Under the pieces are notes generated by a model that was not told where the DNA came from, did no database searches, and saw only the letters and a list, made by a program, of their open reading frames with translations. From a bacterium (GTDB taxonomy: Bacteria; Cyanobacteriota; Sericytochromatia; S15B-MN24; VGJW01), in assembly GCA_021781555.1 (NCBI GenBank), contig JAJXWQ010000020.1, positions 1 to 46,673 on the forward strand: a stretch of DNA of 46,673 nt. Direction: 5' to 3'. The stretch's first letter is position 1. Every line of letters starts with the position of its first letter. Shown here in pieces: positions 22,239-30,951 of this stretch. The position numbers and the translations under genes are program-made.

Positions 22239-24653
22239 TCAAGGCGTCGCCGGCGGTTGCCCGGCGGCCTCCAGCTGCGGCCGGGCAACCCGAGCCTCCT
22301 TCGTCTCGGCGGACAAGCCACTCGGGAGCGCGGTGCACTGAAGGGCCAGGATGGTGAAGTCGTCGTACAGCGCGCGCTGCTGGCGGAAGCCGTCGATCTC
22401 CTGGCGCACGGCCGCGATGAGTTCGCCGGGCTCCCGCGTCGCGAGTTCTCCGGCCACCCCGTGCAACCGGTCCTCGCCGTAGCGCTCGTCGCCGGGGGCT
22501 CGGGCGTCGGTCACACCGTCGGAGAGCAATACGAGCGTCTCGTTCTCCGCCAGGTGCACCTCGAAGTCGCGATACTGCACCTTGGCGCGGGCGCCCAGGG
22601 GCATGCCGCGGGTCTCGAGCGCCTTGCCGGCGTGGATCGGGGCGGGATTCCCGCCATTGACCACGCGGGCGATGCCCGTGCCGGGGTCGTACACGGCGTA
22701 GGTGATTGCGATGAACATCTTGCTCGATGGGCGGTACCGGATCAGGGCTTCGTTGACGGCTTGCAGCGTCTCGATCGGAGTCCGGTACAGCGGCGCGTAG
22801 GCCCGGAACATCGTCAGGCAGACCGCTCCGAGGAACGCGGCCGGGACGCCCTTGCCAGACACGTCGCCGAGGACCAGGCCCACGGCCCCGCCCTCGAGCG
22901 GAATCACGTCGTAGAAGTCCCCGCCCATCTCGAGGGCGGCTTCGTTGAAGCCCGAGACCTTGGCCCCGGGGATCTCTGGCAGGTGCGCCGGCAGGATGCC
23001 GCGCTGGACCTCGTGGGCGATCTCGATCTCCTTGGCCATCCGCTCCTGGGCGAGGACCCGCCGGATCAGTGACAGGTTCTTCATCGCCATGGCGAGGTTG
23101 CCGCACAGGCTGCGCCAGAACACCCTGTCCGCCTCGTTGTACGGGAGGTCCGAGCGCTTCTCGCCTACCATCGCCAGGCCCAGGACCTCGTCGCCCATGT
23201 GGATGTTCTCGGACAGCGCAAAACCGCCCGAGGTCCCGCGCTCGTAGTGGTCGCCTCCCGTCATCGAGACGCCGACGAAAACGGGAGCGAAGGCCCGGGT
23301 GACGATACCGTCGAAGGCGTGGAAGAGCTCGTCGGGCACGATCGCCGCCCGCGCCCGTTCGCCGAATTCCGCCAGGAGTTGCGCGGCGTGGTATTGCTGA
23401 CGCGAGAAGATGCGATCGAGCGTCCGCTGCATCCAGTTGGACAGCGGCGTGAACGCGAAGGCCACCACGGCCGCCGCCACCGCATCCGTGAGCTGCGACG
23501 ATCCCTTGGGCAGGACCCACTGCAGGGCATAGCTCGAGCCGAGCATCGTGCCGAAGTAGATCGCGCCGAGGATCGTGGCCAGCAGGGCGTACTGGATCGT
23601 CCGCTTGATGACCAGGTCGATATCGAAGAGCTTGGTCTTGACGATGGCGTAGACGATCGAGGCCGGGAAGAAGACGAAGAAGAGCGTCCCGGGCAGCACG
23701 AAGCTCGTGGCGTCGTATCCGGCCAGGGTCGGTACCAGCCAGAGCAGCGTCAGCGGCAAGAAGGCCATGGCGGCTCCGTAGAGCGCCACCTTGGCTTGCT
23801 GTCCGGCCAGCGCACTCTGTGGCCGCAGGGTCGACACGATCAGACTCACGACGAGCGTCAGTGCACCGATGAGTACCCAGAGGTAGCTGGCCCCGTAGTA
23901 TACGGCGAGGTAGGCATCGAGCAAGGGATTGGCCGGGGCAGCCAGGGGCCGGAACAGGAGGGCGCCCAGCGCTCCGATGAGCAAGGCGGGAACATAGGCG
24001 ATCCAGAGCTTGCGCAGGGGACGGCGGCGTACCGTGAGGGGAACGGGAAACGACAGCCCGAGGTGCAGGGCCGTGCTCCCGAACAGCGCTCCGACCAGCG
24101 CCACGAAGGGAGACCACAGGCTCCTTAGATCGTAGTCCGTGTTGGACGCCATGAAGATGGCAAGAGACGCCGTGAAATACAGGTGGACACGACCCGTGGC
24201 ATTGTCAGGCTTGAGCCAATATCCGGCGGCGCCGATCAACAGGAATAGCAGGCCAATCAGGGCCAGCGGGAACACGGTCTGGAACCAGTCGCTGGCCGTG
24301 AAGACCACGGTAGGGATCGATATCGATCGGGTTCCCGCGTCGCCGGTCACCCGGTACCGGATGGGGGTTCCCGTCGGCACCGACCGGACGAGCCGCCAGA
24401 GATCGGCCGAGCCGGAGGCCGCGCGACCGTTGATCGCGACGACTCGGTCCTGCTGGGCCAGGCCAGCTCGCATTCCGGGCCAGCTCGCCAGGTTGACCGA
24501 GGAAACCGTCAAGGTCGGTTCGAACCGGAATCCCGCAAAGCTCTTTCCGACGAAGGACAGCGAGGCGGCGGTGCTGATGACCAGCAACGCGAAGGCGAGT
24601 GCAATGATCGACAGCGGGACGTACCGGTGTCTGCCAGCCTTGGACGGCACCAC
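22239..24653 (-). CDS. Membrane PDZ / ComP-like sensor fused to SpoIIE-type PP2C phosphatase
   Basis: 804 aa. Order: TM (12-32); PDZ-like domain (about 45-115, with LASWPGMRAGLAQQDRVVAIN); seven or eight TM helices (about 125-405) containing LHLGLSFPVP (196-205) and KLFDIDLVIKRTIQY (341-355); then NWMQRTLDRIFSRQQY (about 406-421), a GAF-like region (430-540), a short coiled linker (EIEIAHEVQRGILP) and a PP2C/SpoIIE phosphatase with GGDFYDV, LGDVSGKGVPAAF, NGGNPAP, LLSDGVTDA and YDDFTILAL. The metal-binding Asp residues are present, so it should be active on phosphoserine or phosphothreonine. The sensor half matches the plan of ComP-like and related multi-TM histidine kinases. Starts are GTG 24653 or 24650 (the second has better GAGGT spacing), 7 bp after the ComQ-like stop. 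No anti-sigma or anti-sigma-antagonist substrate gene lies nearby. Confidence 0.9.
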   Translation of the reverse strand: MVPSKAGRHRYVPLSIIALAFALLVISTAASLSFVGKSFAGFRFEPTLTVSSVNLASWPGMRAGLAQQDRVVAINGRAASGSADLWRLVRSVPTGTPIRYRVTGDAGTRSISIPTVVFTASDWFQTVFPLALIGLLFLLIGAAGYWLKPDNATGRVHLYFTASLAIFMASNTDYDLRSLWSPFVALVGALFGSTALHLGLSFPVPLTVRRRPLRKLWIAYVPALLIGALGALLFRPLAAPANPLLDAYLAVYYGASYLWVLIGALTLVVSLIVSTLRPQSALAGQQAKVALYGAAMAFLPLTLLWLVPTLAGYDATSFVLPGTLFFVFFPASIVYAIVKTKLFDIDLVIKRTIQYALLATILGAIYFGTMLGSSYALQWVLPKGSSQLTDAVAAAVVAFAFTPLSNWMQRTLDRIFSRQQYHAAQLLAEFGERARAAIVPDELFHAFDGIVTRAFAPVFVGVSMTGGDHYERGTSGGFALSENIHMGDEVLGLAMVGEKRSDLPYNEADRVFWRSLCGNLAMAMKNLSLIRRVLAQERMAKEIEIAHEVQRGILPAHLPEIPGAKVSGFNEAALEMGGDFYDVIPLEGGAVGLVLGDVSGKGVPAAFLGAVCLTMFRAYAPLYRTPIETLQAVNEALIRYRPSSKMFIAITYAVYDPGTGIARVVNGGNPAPIHAGKALETRGMPLGARAKVQYRDFEVHLAENETLVLLSDGVTDARAPGDERYGEDRLHGVAGELATREPGELIAAVRQEIDGFRQQRALYDDFTILALQCTALPSGLSAETKEARVARPQLEAAGQPPATP

Positions 24654-24660
24654 GAGACCT

Positions 24661-25542
24661 CTAGATGACCACCGACGGGGAAGCTTGCCGGATCAGTGCG
24701 GAGAACTCTACTCGGCTGGCTTCGGGGAGTGGAATTTGACCCAGCAGTCCCTCGATTTCGAGGACCATGCCGTCAATCGCCAGGTCTACGAACGCCAGGG
24801 CCCCACAGGATCGGAGGAGGGTCAACAAGGGCAAAGGATCGGGGGCTTGCAGCGCTTCATGCGTAGCCGCAGGATACCGCTCCAGGGCGTAGGCGATAGG
24901 AAGCGTGGCCTTTCGGTTCCGCAGATCTCGCGACTGGGGATCCGCCAGATCCAGGAGGTCCGACCTCAGCTGGGTCATTGTGCCCCAAATTCCTCCAAGC
25001 TCACCCCACAGGTCCACGATGTCGTGATTCTGCTCGGCGGCCAGGGCGGCCATCCTCGTGTAGAGTTGCATCGAGGCCCCGGACTTCTGGCGGACCGAAG
25101 AGAGCACCTCGGTTTCGCTCATCGGCCTTTGCCAGGATGACGCAAGATCCATCGCCTGTCCGGATGTGAGCGCCAGGCCGGCCCTCCCGATTTCGTTCGC
25201 TACTGGGGCTCCGGGAGCGGAGGCGGCAAAGGCCGCCATGGCGCCGAAAAGAAATGCGTTTCCGGCATTGATGGCCTGGGGCCACATCATGCCCACAGGG
25301 AGATCGCCGTCTTGCGCGTCGTCGATCACGTCCGCGGAGAGGAAGAAGAGCCTGCACCCGTCCAGAAGAGCTTCGGCACGTTCCGACGGGACGCCGTAGC
25401 TGCGGGCGATCCGTGCCGGCACGGCGACGACCGGCCAGCGCTCCGGATCGGTCTGCCGGGCCACTCTCTCGGCCCGGCTTTCGACCAGAGAACGCAAAGG
25501 GGCTGGCGGATCCCCGAGCCAGCCCAGGCTATTTTCGACCAC
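24661..25542 (-). CDS. ComQ-like isoprenoid synthase / polyprenyl transferase
   Basis: 293 aa, close to ComQ (about 300 aa). All-alpha isoprenoid synthase fold. The first Asp-rich motif is DVIDDAQDGD (D74, D75, D78: DDxxD), followed by TSGQAMDL (about 127-132) and RQKSG (K153). The second region is QLRSDLLDL ... DLRNRKATLPIAYAL (about 191-220), lacking the full DDxxD of farnesyl synthases but like ComQ, which transfers a prenyl chain to a Trp of the ComX pheromone. A diphosphate-binding role is secure from the motifs; whether it elongates prenyl chains or prenylates a protein or peptide is inference. The start is GTG, 6 bp after the metallopeptidase stop, with no good Shine-Dalgarno, so translational coupling is likely. 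No separate ComX-like small gene fits in the 7-bp gap to the phosphatase gene. Confidence 0.82.
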   Translation of the reverse strand: MVENSLGWLGDPPAPLRSLVESRAERVARQTDPERWPVVAVPARIARSYGVPSERAEALLDGCRLFFLSADVIDDAQDGDLPVGMMWPQAINAGNAFLFGAMAAFAASAPGAPVANEIGRAGLALTSGQAMDLASSWQRPMSETEVLSSVRQKSGASMQLYTRMAALAAEQNHDIVDLWGELGGIWGTMTQLRSDLLDLADPQSRDLRNRKATLPIAYALERYPAATHEALQAPDPLPLLTLLRSCGALAFVDLAIDGMVLEIEGLLGQIPLPEASRVEFSALIRQASPSVVI

Positions 25543-25548
25543 GGCGCT

Positions 25549-27303
25549 CTACATGCAGTTGTTCGCGCCGGCTTGCATATCCATCGCATTGCCGAGATTG
25601 GCAACGCCTTTGGCAAGCTGGTCCAGGTCGCTGTGGTTGTCGCTGTTGATCAGGGACTTGACGAGTTCGAGCTGGGCCGGTCCGATGCGGGAGATGTTCC
25701 CTCTCATGTTGGCGATCGTCGTCGGATCCTGTTCGGGACCGAGATGGCCGACCGTGAACCCGAAGATCTTGATGTCGATGCCGCCCCAGAGCTTGCCGGC
25801 CAGGTTGGTGATGTCCGGGTTGCTGGCCAAGGTGTTGACGACATCCTGGCCCTTGGGCGAGTTGAGGAGCTTCTGGAGCGAGGGATCGAGGTTGTCCCAG
25901 ACCGACGGGTTGTGAATCAGGCCCTCGAGGTACTGGGCCCGCTCATCCTGGCTCGCGAACATCTTGATCTTGTCCCAACCACTGGGCTGCTGCATGAGCA
26001 GGTTGGCGAAGTTGGTCATCGCGGTGACGTCGCCCGAGCTCACGTCTTCTGCAGGCGCGGCCTGGTTGGCCTTGACCGTGGCGAGGAGCTTGGACGCATA
26101 GGCGGGCTGCGATAGCAGGGATTGCTCGCTCTGCGAGAGCTGGCCCCAGAGGGTAGGCCCGAGGGCCTGCTGGGCGTTGCCGTTTGCGAACTGGCTGACG
26201 AAGGAGGAGTTGCCGAGGTTGGCCATCACCGTGCTGACGACATTCCCGGCCGCGCTGCCCGCGCTGCCCGAGTTGCCGAGGCCCTGGGTCTGGCTGATCT
26301 TGGCCAGCGTCTCGGGGCGCAGGTCCGAGTTGCGCATCTCGGCCATGACCATCGGGAGGTCGACCCCATCGCTGGCGGCCATGGTCTGCACCTGGCTCGG
26401 CGTGTACTTGCCGAACTGGGCGTTGAGGTAGAGGAACTTGTCCGGTGCGGCCTTCATCAGGTCGTCGGGATGAAGCAGGTAGTTGCGGAAGGATTCGGCG
26501 TAGTCCTCGGCTGCCGAGGTCTGGGCCATCTGGGTGCCGGCATCCTGCACGAAGTTGGTGGTGTTCAGGGGCTTGTCGCCACCCCGGTCGGTCGCCACCT
26601 CCATGCCGGAGTTGTTGTAACCGTCCTGCATCGTGCCGTCGGAGTTCTTGACGAAGTGCGAGAGCTTGCCGAACTCGCGGATCATGTTGGGGTCGAAGCG
26701 GCCGCCGCCATCGGCAGCATGACCGAACTCGTGCGCGGCGACGTCGGCGAGATCGCCGGTCTTGCTGGCCTTGTCAGTGAAGGAGATTGTCAGTGGGCCA
26801 CCAACTTGCTCGTTACCGCCGAAATTGGTTTGCGCAATGTTGCTGCTCCCGTCGGAAGCGACCGGCTCCCGGTTGAACGTGGTGTTGGCGAGCGCGGGGC
26901 GCGCCGAGGCCGGGAGGGCCTGGACGGCCGTGAGGAGCCCCTGGAGATCCTGTACCGACCACTGGCTGCCGCCGGTCGCGCTGAAGCTCACCCCCGGGCC
27001 GAGAAGCTGCTGGATCTGGCCCTCGAGGGCGGGCACCGTTGGACCCGAAGATGGCGGGGCGGCCGTGGCGACTGAACTTTTAAAGGCTGCGCGCACCGCC
27101 TCGGGTTCGAAGGCGAGGGCGCTCAGGCGCTGGCTCCCGGAGACCGTGGAGGTGTCGCTGACCAGCTTGGTCGTCGGGCTGGCCACCTGCTGGCTGGCCT
27201 GCTCCGGTGCGGGCTCGTGCTTTGCCCTCGCCGCCAGGTGCCGCGACCTGTCCGGGTGGAAGAAGTTCTCGACCCGGTGTTCGAACCTGCTGAACCAGCT
27301 CAT
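25549..27303 (-). CDS. HExxH zincin-like protein (ATLF/Pro-Pro-endopeptidase style) with C-terminal Asn-Cys-Met
   Basis: 584 aa from ATG 27301-27303, after a GGGGGT ribosome-site-like run; an upstream in-frame extension to 27402 is less likely. There is no signal peptide. Residues 1-100 are polar, Gln/Ser/Pro-rich. The putative catalytic zincin domain spans about 100-310: HEFGHAAD with H191, E192, H195, then SAAEDYAESFRNYLLHP with E266 or E270 as third ligand and a following Tyr, resembling anthrax-lethal-factor-like and Pro-Pro endopeptidase domains. Residues 330-560 are Gln/Asn/Ser-rich helical segments with repeated NLLxxP-like pieces. The last residues are ANNCM. First gene of the tight operon with the ComQ-like synthase and the membrane phosphatase; it may be the protease or the modified partner of the system. 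Confidence 0.82.
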   Translation of the reverse strand: MSWFSRFEHRVENFFHPDRSRHLAARAKHEPAPEQASQQVASPTTKLVSDTSTVSGSQRLSALAFEPEAVRAAFKSSVATAAPPSSGPTVPALEGQIQQLLGPGVSFSATGGSQWSVQDLQGLLTAVQALPASARPALANTTFNREPVASDGSSNIAQTNFGGNEQVGGPLTISFTDKASKTGDLADVAAHEFGHAADGGGRFDPNMIREFGKLSHFVKNSDGTMQDGYNNSGMEVATDRGGDKPLNTTNFVQDAGTQMAQTSAAEDYAESFRNYLLHPDDLMKAAPDKFLYLNAQFGKYTPSQVQTMAASDGVDLPMVMAEMRNSDLRPETLAKISQTQGLGNSGSAGSAAGNVVSTVMANLGNSSFVSQFANGNAQQALGPTLWGQLSQSEQSLLSQPAYASKLLATVKANQAAPAEDVSSGDVTAMTNFANLLMQQPSGWDKIKMFASQDERAQYLEGLIHNPSVWDNLDPSLQKLLNSPKGQDVVNTLASNPDITNLAGKLWGGIDIKIFGFTVGHLGPEQDPTTIANMRGNISRIGPAQLELVKSLINSDNHSDLDQLAKGVANLGNAMDMQAGANNCM

Positions 27304-27483
27304 ACTACGTGACCCCCACGAATTCCTCTGCTTGTGCCAGGTCCTTGTCAGGAGCCGAGGGCTTGCCCTTGCAAATGCATACAGTAACTTAATACCCCGC
27401 AACCGAGCATTTGGCGAGAGAAAACAGGTTCTTGAAGACCCGGGGCGATCCTGCGGGGCGGTGATCCTGGGGGATCCAGCAGG

Positions 27484-28596
27484 CTAGCGGTTCCTGAAGA
27501 AGGTTTCGGGGATGAGCGGCCATTCTCCGGCCGCGGCGCGACCGGGCTGGGTCGCGATGTCGCGCATGGCTTCCGTCACGTCCTGGGCTTGTGGAACGGA
27601 CGCAGCCTCGAGGGGCCAGGCCATTCCGATGCCCGGAACGTCCTTGCCCGCCAGGAGGCGGGGCGGGACCTCGAGGTCGTAGAAGAACTCTTCGGTGAGC
27701 CGGCGAATGAGGTGCTCGCCGTAGTTGGTGACCTCGGTGTCCTCGTTGATCACCAGCAAGCGTCGCGTCTTGTGGAGCGACTTGCGGAGTGTGGGCATGT
27801 CGATGGGATAGAGCGTGCGGAGATCGATCACGTCGAACGAGAGGCCCTCGCTGGCGAGCTGATCGGCGGCCTTGACGGCCAGAGGAAGGGTGCGGGCGTA
27901 AGACACCACCGTGGCGTTCGTCCCGGCGCGGCGGATGGCCGCCTGGCCGATGGGCACGAATGCGGGCTGGACGTCGGGCCAGTCCGGTTGCCAGCCGGTG
28001 GTGTCGCCGATTACCGGCTTGTTGATGCGGCGGTTGAGCTCTTTCTCGTCGGCGGGCTCGCCGGGGATCAGGTCGGGGGTCTTGGCCCGCAACAGGGCCT
28101 TGGGCTCCAGGAAGAGCACGGGATCGGGATCGGCGATCGCCGACAGCATCAGGCCGTAGGCGTCGATGGCGTTGGAGGGGCAGACGATCTTCCAGCCCGG
28201 GATGTGCGACGCGACGCTCTCGAACGAATGCGAGTGGTAGATCGATCCGTGGATGCCCGAACCCACGGGAGTCTTGACCACCAGCGGCAGGCCCCAGCTG
28301 CCGTAGCTGCTCCAGCGCATGTTGCCGGCCAGCTTGAGCAGGTCGATGGTGTTGAAGATGTAATCGCAGAACTGGATCTCGGCGACGGGCCGGCCGCCGG
28401 CCATCGCGATGCCGATGGCGGTGCCGATGATGCCCCGCTCGTCCAGCGGGCTGTTCCAGGCGCACTTGAGCCCCTGGGTCGCGGTGAACACGCCCCCCAG
28501 CGGAGGCCCGACGTCTTCGCCGAAGACGTCGGTAAGCCCGAGGTTTTCCTCGGCGTAGTGAAGGGCGAGGCGGATGCCCTGCGCCATGGTCGCCAT
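27484..28596 (-). CDS. 2-oxoacid dehydrogenase E1 component, beta subunit
   Basis: 370 aa. Thiamin-diphosphate-dependent E1 beta of the branched-chain / acetoin / pyruvate type. Seen: VFGEDVGPPLGGVFTATQGL near the N-terminus, PLDERGIIGTAIGIAMAGGRPVAEIQFCDYIFNTIDLL, PVGSGIHGSIYHSHSFE and VCPSNAIDAYGLM. The C-terminal transketolase domain has VIDLRTLYPIDMPTL and VINEDTEVTNYGEHL. With the alpha subunit it decarboxylates a 2-oxoacid and acylates the E2 lipoyl domain. The lipoyl E2 and E3 genes are not adjacent. The insertion around residues 180-215 (ADEKELNRRINKPVIGDTTG) is longer than usual. It follows the alpha gene by 36 bp. Confidence 0.93.
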   Translation of the reverse strand: MATMAQGIRLALHYAEENLGLTDVFGEDVGPPLGGVFTATQGLKCAWNSPLDERGIIGTAIGIAMAGGRPVAEIQFCDYIFNTIDLLKLAGNMRWSSYGSWGLPLVVKTPVGSGIHGSIYHSHSFESVASHIPGWKIVCPSNAIDAYGLMLSAIADPDPVLFLEPKALLRAKTPDLIPGEPADEKELNRRINKPVIGDTTGWQPDWPDVQPAFVPIGQAAIRRAGTNATVVSYARTLPLAVKAADQLASEGLSFDVIDLRTLYPIDMPTLRKSLHKTRRLLVINEDTEVTNYGEHLIRRLTEEFFYDLEVPPRLLAGKDVPGIGMAWPLEAASVPQAQDVTEAMRDIATQPGRAAAGEWPLIPETFFRNR

Positions 28597-28632
28597 CTTT
28601 CGAACCCTTTCCCTGTACAGGCCTCGCCCGGG

Positions 28633-29610
28633 TTACGTCCGCACCGGCTCGGCGAAGATGTGCTTCCAGATGTCGGTGCCGTCGGGGTATGGCTCGCGAT
28701 GTATCTGGTCGTACGCGGAGCGAATTTGAGCGCGCCACCGGTCCCAGACGGCGTCGCAGTCCGCGCGGCTCACGATCCCCTCGGCGGTCAGCTGGTCCTC
28801 GAAGAGCGCGATGCAGTCGGGTTCGCCCTCGATACGGTTTGCGCCCGATGCCGAGGAGTGGCCGTAGAGGCGGCTGACGTCTGCCTGGAGGCAATAGGGT
28901 CGCCGCTCGGTCCGCACGTAGTCCATCGCCTGTGCGATGGCATCCCAGGATGCCTCGACGTCGTTGCCGTTGACCCTCGAGTTCTTGATTCCGAAGGGTG
29001 TTGCCAGGTCGTTGAGGCTGGTCGTTGACCACTGGGAGGAGGAGGCTGTCGAGATTCCCCAGCGGTTGTGCGTGACGATGATGAGGAGCGGCAGCTCGTT
29101 GCCCGGCCGGCTGGCCCAGGTCAGGCAGACGTGGAAATCCCCTTCCGCCGCGCCGGCGTCGCCACCCGTCACGATCGTGATGCCATGCCCACCGTGCCGC
29201 TTCTGCACCAGCGCCGTTCCCGGGGCCATCGTGTACTGCGTCTCGATCGTCGGACTCACGGGCACGATGTTCCACTCGGGAATCGCATAATGCTCCACGA
29301 ACTGGCGCCCACCGGAGAAGGGATCCGAGGCCGTCGCGCGCATCTGTCGTAGGTGGTCGATGGGCTCTACCCCCATCGCGATGGCCGTCGGCCCGCCCCG
29401 GTAGTGCAGGTGCAGGAAGTCGTGGTCGGGCCCCTGGCCCTTGTTCACCTGGAGCCCGAGGCAGGTGCCGAAGGCCTCCTCGCCGGCACCGCCGATCCAG
29501 AAATGACCCTCACCCTTCTTGTTCATCGAGATCGCGGTCTCCTCGGTGAGCCGCGTCTTGACCATCAGGTCGTGAATCCGGCGCTTGCGCGCCGCGTCGA
29601 GAGTGGCCAT
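28633..29610 (-). CDS. 2-oxoacid dehydrogenase E1 component, alpha subunit
   Basis: 325 aa. The ThDP-binding motif is GGDAGAAEGDFHVCLTWAS ... IIVTHNRWGIS (GDA with the closing Asn about 30 residues on, about 149-185). HFWIGGAGEEAFG (about 36-48) and the DHDFLHLHYRGGPTAIAMGV active-site loop are typical, and GHSSA near 253 is the phosphorylation-loop equivalent. Substrate choice (branched-chain, pyruvate, acetoin) cannot be read from sequence. The ATG is preceded by a GGAG Shine-Dalgarno about 10 nt upstream. AT-rich TAGAAT/TAATAAT sequences near 29643-29660 are probable promoter elements. Divergent from the next plus-strand gene. Confidence 0.93.
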   Translation of the reverse strand: MATLDAARKRRIHDLMVKTRLTEETAISMNKKGEGHFWIGGAGEEAFGTCLGLQVNKGQGPDHDFLHLHYRGGPTAIAMGVEPIDHLRQMRATASDPFSGGRQFVEHYAIPEWNIVPVSPTIETQYTMAPGTALVQKRHGGHGITIVTGGDAGAAEGDFHVCLTWASRPGNELPLLIIVTHNRWGISTASSSQWSTTSLNDLATPFGIKNSRVNGNDVEASWDAIAQAMDYVRTERRPYCLQADVSRLYGHSSASGANRIEGEPDCIALFEDQLTAEGIVSRADCDAVWDRWRAQIRSAYDQIHREPYPDGTDIWKHIFAEPVRT

Positions 29611-29822
29611 CGTCGAGGTGCTCCTTCGTCTCCGGCGATCCGGGATTATTACTTATTCTAGCGCCGGGTCCAGGTCGCGTCGATAGCAAGCGATCGCTCG
29701 ATCGGAAAGGTTTCGTTGGGCTCGGTCCAACCGATGATCGGCTCGGTTTGGTACGATGGGAGTTCCGAGAGTACATCAGCGTGGCCTTCACGGCCGATAG
29801 AGCTTCCGCGACCACCCAGACC

Positions 29823-30896
29823 ATGTCCCAAACGGTTGTCGTACGAAACCGAGGCGCCAGGCCTCTGGGCGTTCGCGTCGTGGGCGGGTTGCTGTTGCTG
29901 GGCTTCGGGTCGGTGGTCGGCTTCCTGTCCGGGGCCGGCGCGGGCGCGGTCTACAATCGCCTGGTTCCCGAACGCGCCCTCATCGTCAGTCTCATCCCCA
30001 GGGTCTCGCAGCACACGTTTCGCCTGGTGACCCATCACGGGGTGCTGGCCGCCATCATCGACCCCAGGCGGGTCCGGATCGATCTGGCGCGAGGTTGGAC
30101 CGTCGAGCAGACCGCCTTTCACGACCGCGATGCGCTGCTGTATTTCACGGGCCCGTTCTTCGAGGAGGAGGGCGGCTCGGGCTACGACGCCAAGATCATC
30201 GGGGACGTCTACTTCTACGGCCAGCTGACGCTGGCGGACAAGGACAGCCGCGGATTCGCAGCGCGCCGCTACTTCATGGCGATCACCAAGGGTGGCCGGC
30301 TCCATTTCGGATACGGGGCCTGGCATGATGGCTATCAGAACCGGTACGACGTCTTCGTCGGCGGCCTCGGCTATCTTTACGCCGCGGAGCCCCCACCGCC
30401 CGATTACAGCAACCCGTACTCGGGCCTCACGCAGCGAATCCACGACGTCATCCCGCGCGAGCGCCTCGTGGTGGGCAAGGATGGCGACGGGCACCTGGTC
30501 GTCATCAAGACTCCCCCCACCACGTCGCAAGGGGCGATCCACGTGGCGCGCTCCCTCGGGCTCGTGGAGGCCTACTTCCTCGACCAGGGCAACAAGGCGC
30601 GCTTCATCGCACCGGGTCAGGTCGACGATCGCCCTCGCTACAATCTCCCGTATCTGCTGCGGGTGGCTTATCGCGACAAGGCGTGGCACCCGATCTCGGG
30701 CGAGGTGGAGCAGCCGCGTTGGCCCGAGGCGGTGTACCATTCACGGCGACTCTGGCTGGAGCGGTTGCGCCGCCTCCGGCTCGAGCGCGAGCGGCGGGAG
30801 CGCCAAGCCGAGGCCGACCGGGCGCTCCCCATGGCTACCCCGGAGGCGGTTCAGCTGGCGACTCCGGCTCCGGACTCCGATCCCTTCGCCAACTGA
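29823..30896 (+). CDS. Membrane-anchored protein, phosphodiester-glycosidase-like
   Basis: 357 aa from ATG 29823. In-frame TTG 29748 and GTG 29781 are alternatives; none has a good Shine-Dalgarno. One TM segment (about 16-40, VVGGLLLLGFGSVVGFLSGAGAGAV) anchors an extracytoplasmic domain. The pattern VVGKDGDGHLVVIKTPPTTSQGAIHVARSLGLVEAYFLDQG (about 230-275) recalls the C-terminal part of the NAGPA/DUF2233 phosphodiester glycosidase fold, where Gly/Asp-rich residues end the motif, but the DGGGS core is altered to DQGN, so activity is doubtful. The C-terminus is Arg/Glu-rich, possibly coiled coil. Function unknown; convergent with etfA. Confidence 0.7.
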   Translation: MSQTVVVRNRGARPLGVRVVGGLLLLGFGSVVGFLSGAGAGAVYNRLVPERALIVSLIPRVSQHTFRLVTHHGVLAAIIDPRRVRIDLARGWTVEQTAFHDRDALLYFTGPFFEEEGGSGYDAKIIGDVYFYGQLTLADKDSRGFAARRYFMAITKGGRLHFGYGAWHDGYQNRYDVFVGGLGYLYAAEPPPPDYSNPYSGLTQRIHDVIPRERLVVGKDGDGHLVVIKTPPTTSQGAIHVARSLGLVEAYFLDQGNKARFIAPGQVDDRPRYNLPYLLRVAYRDKAWHPISGEVEQPRWPEAVYHSRRLWLERLRRLRLERERRERQAEADRALPMATPEAVQLATPAPDSDPFAN

Positions 30897-30951
30897 CGCG
30901 AACTTCCATCCTCCGCGTTGCGCCCGGAGCCGCTTGACCGCAACCGACGGT

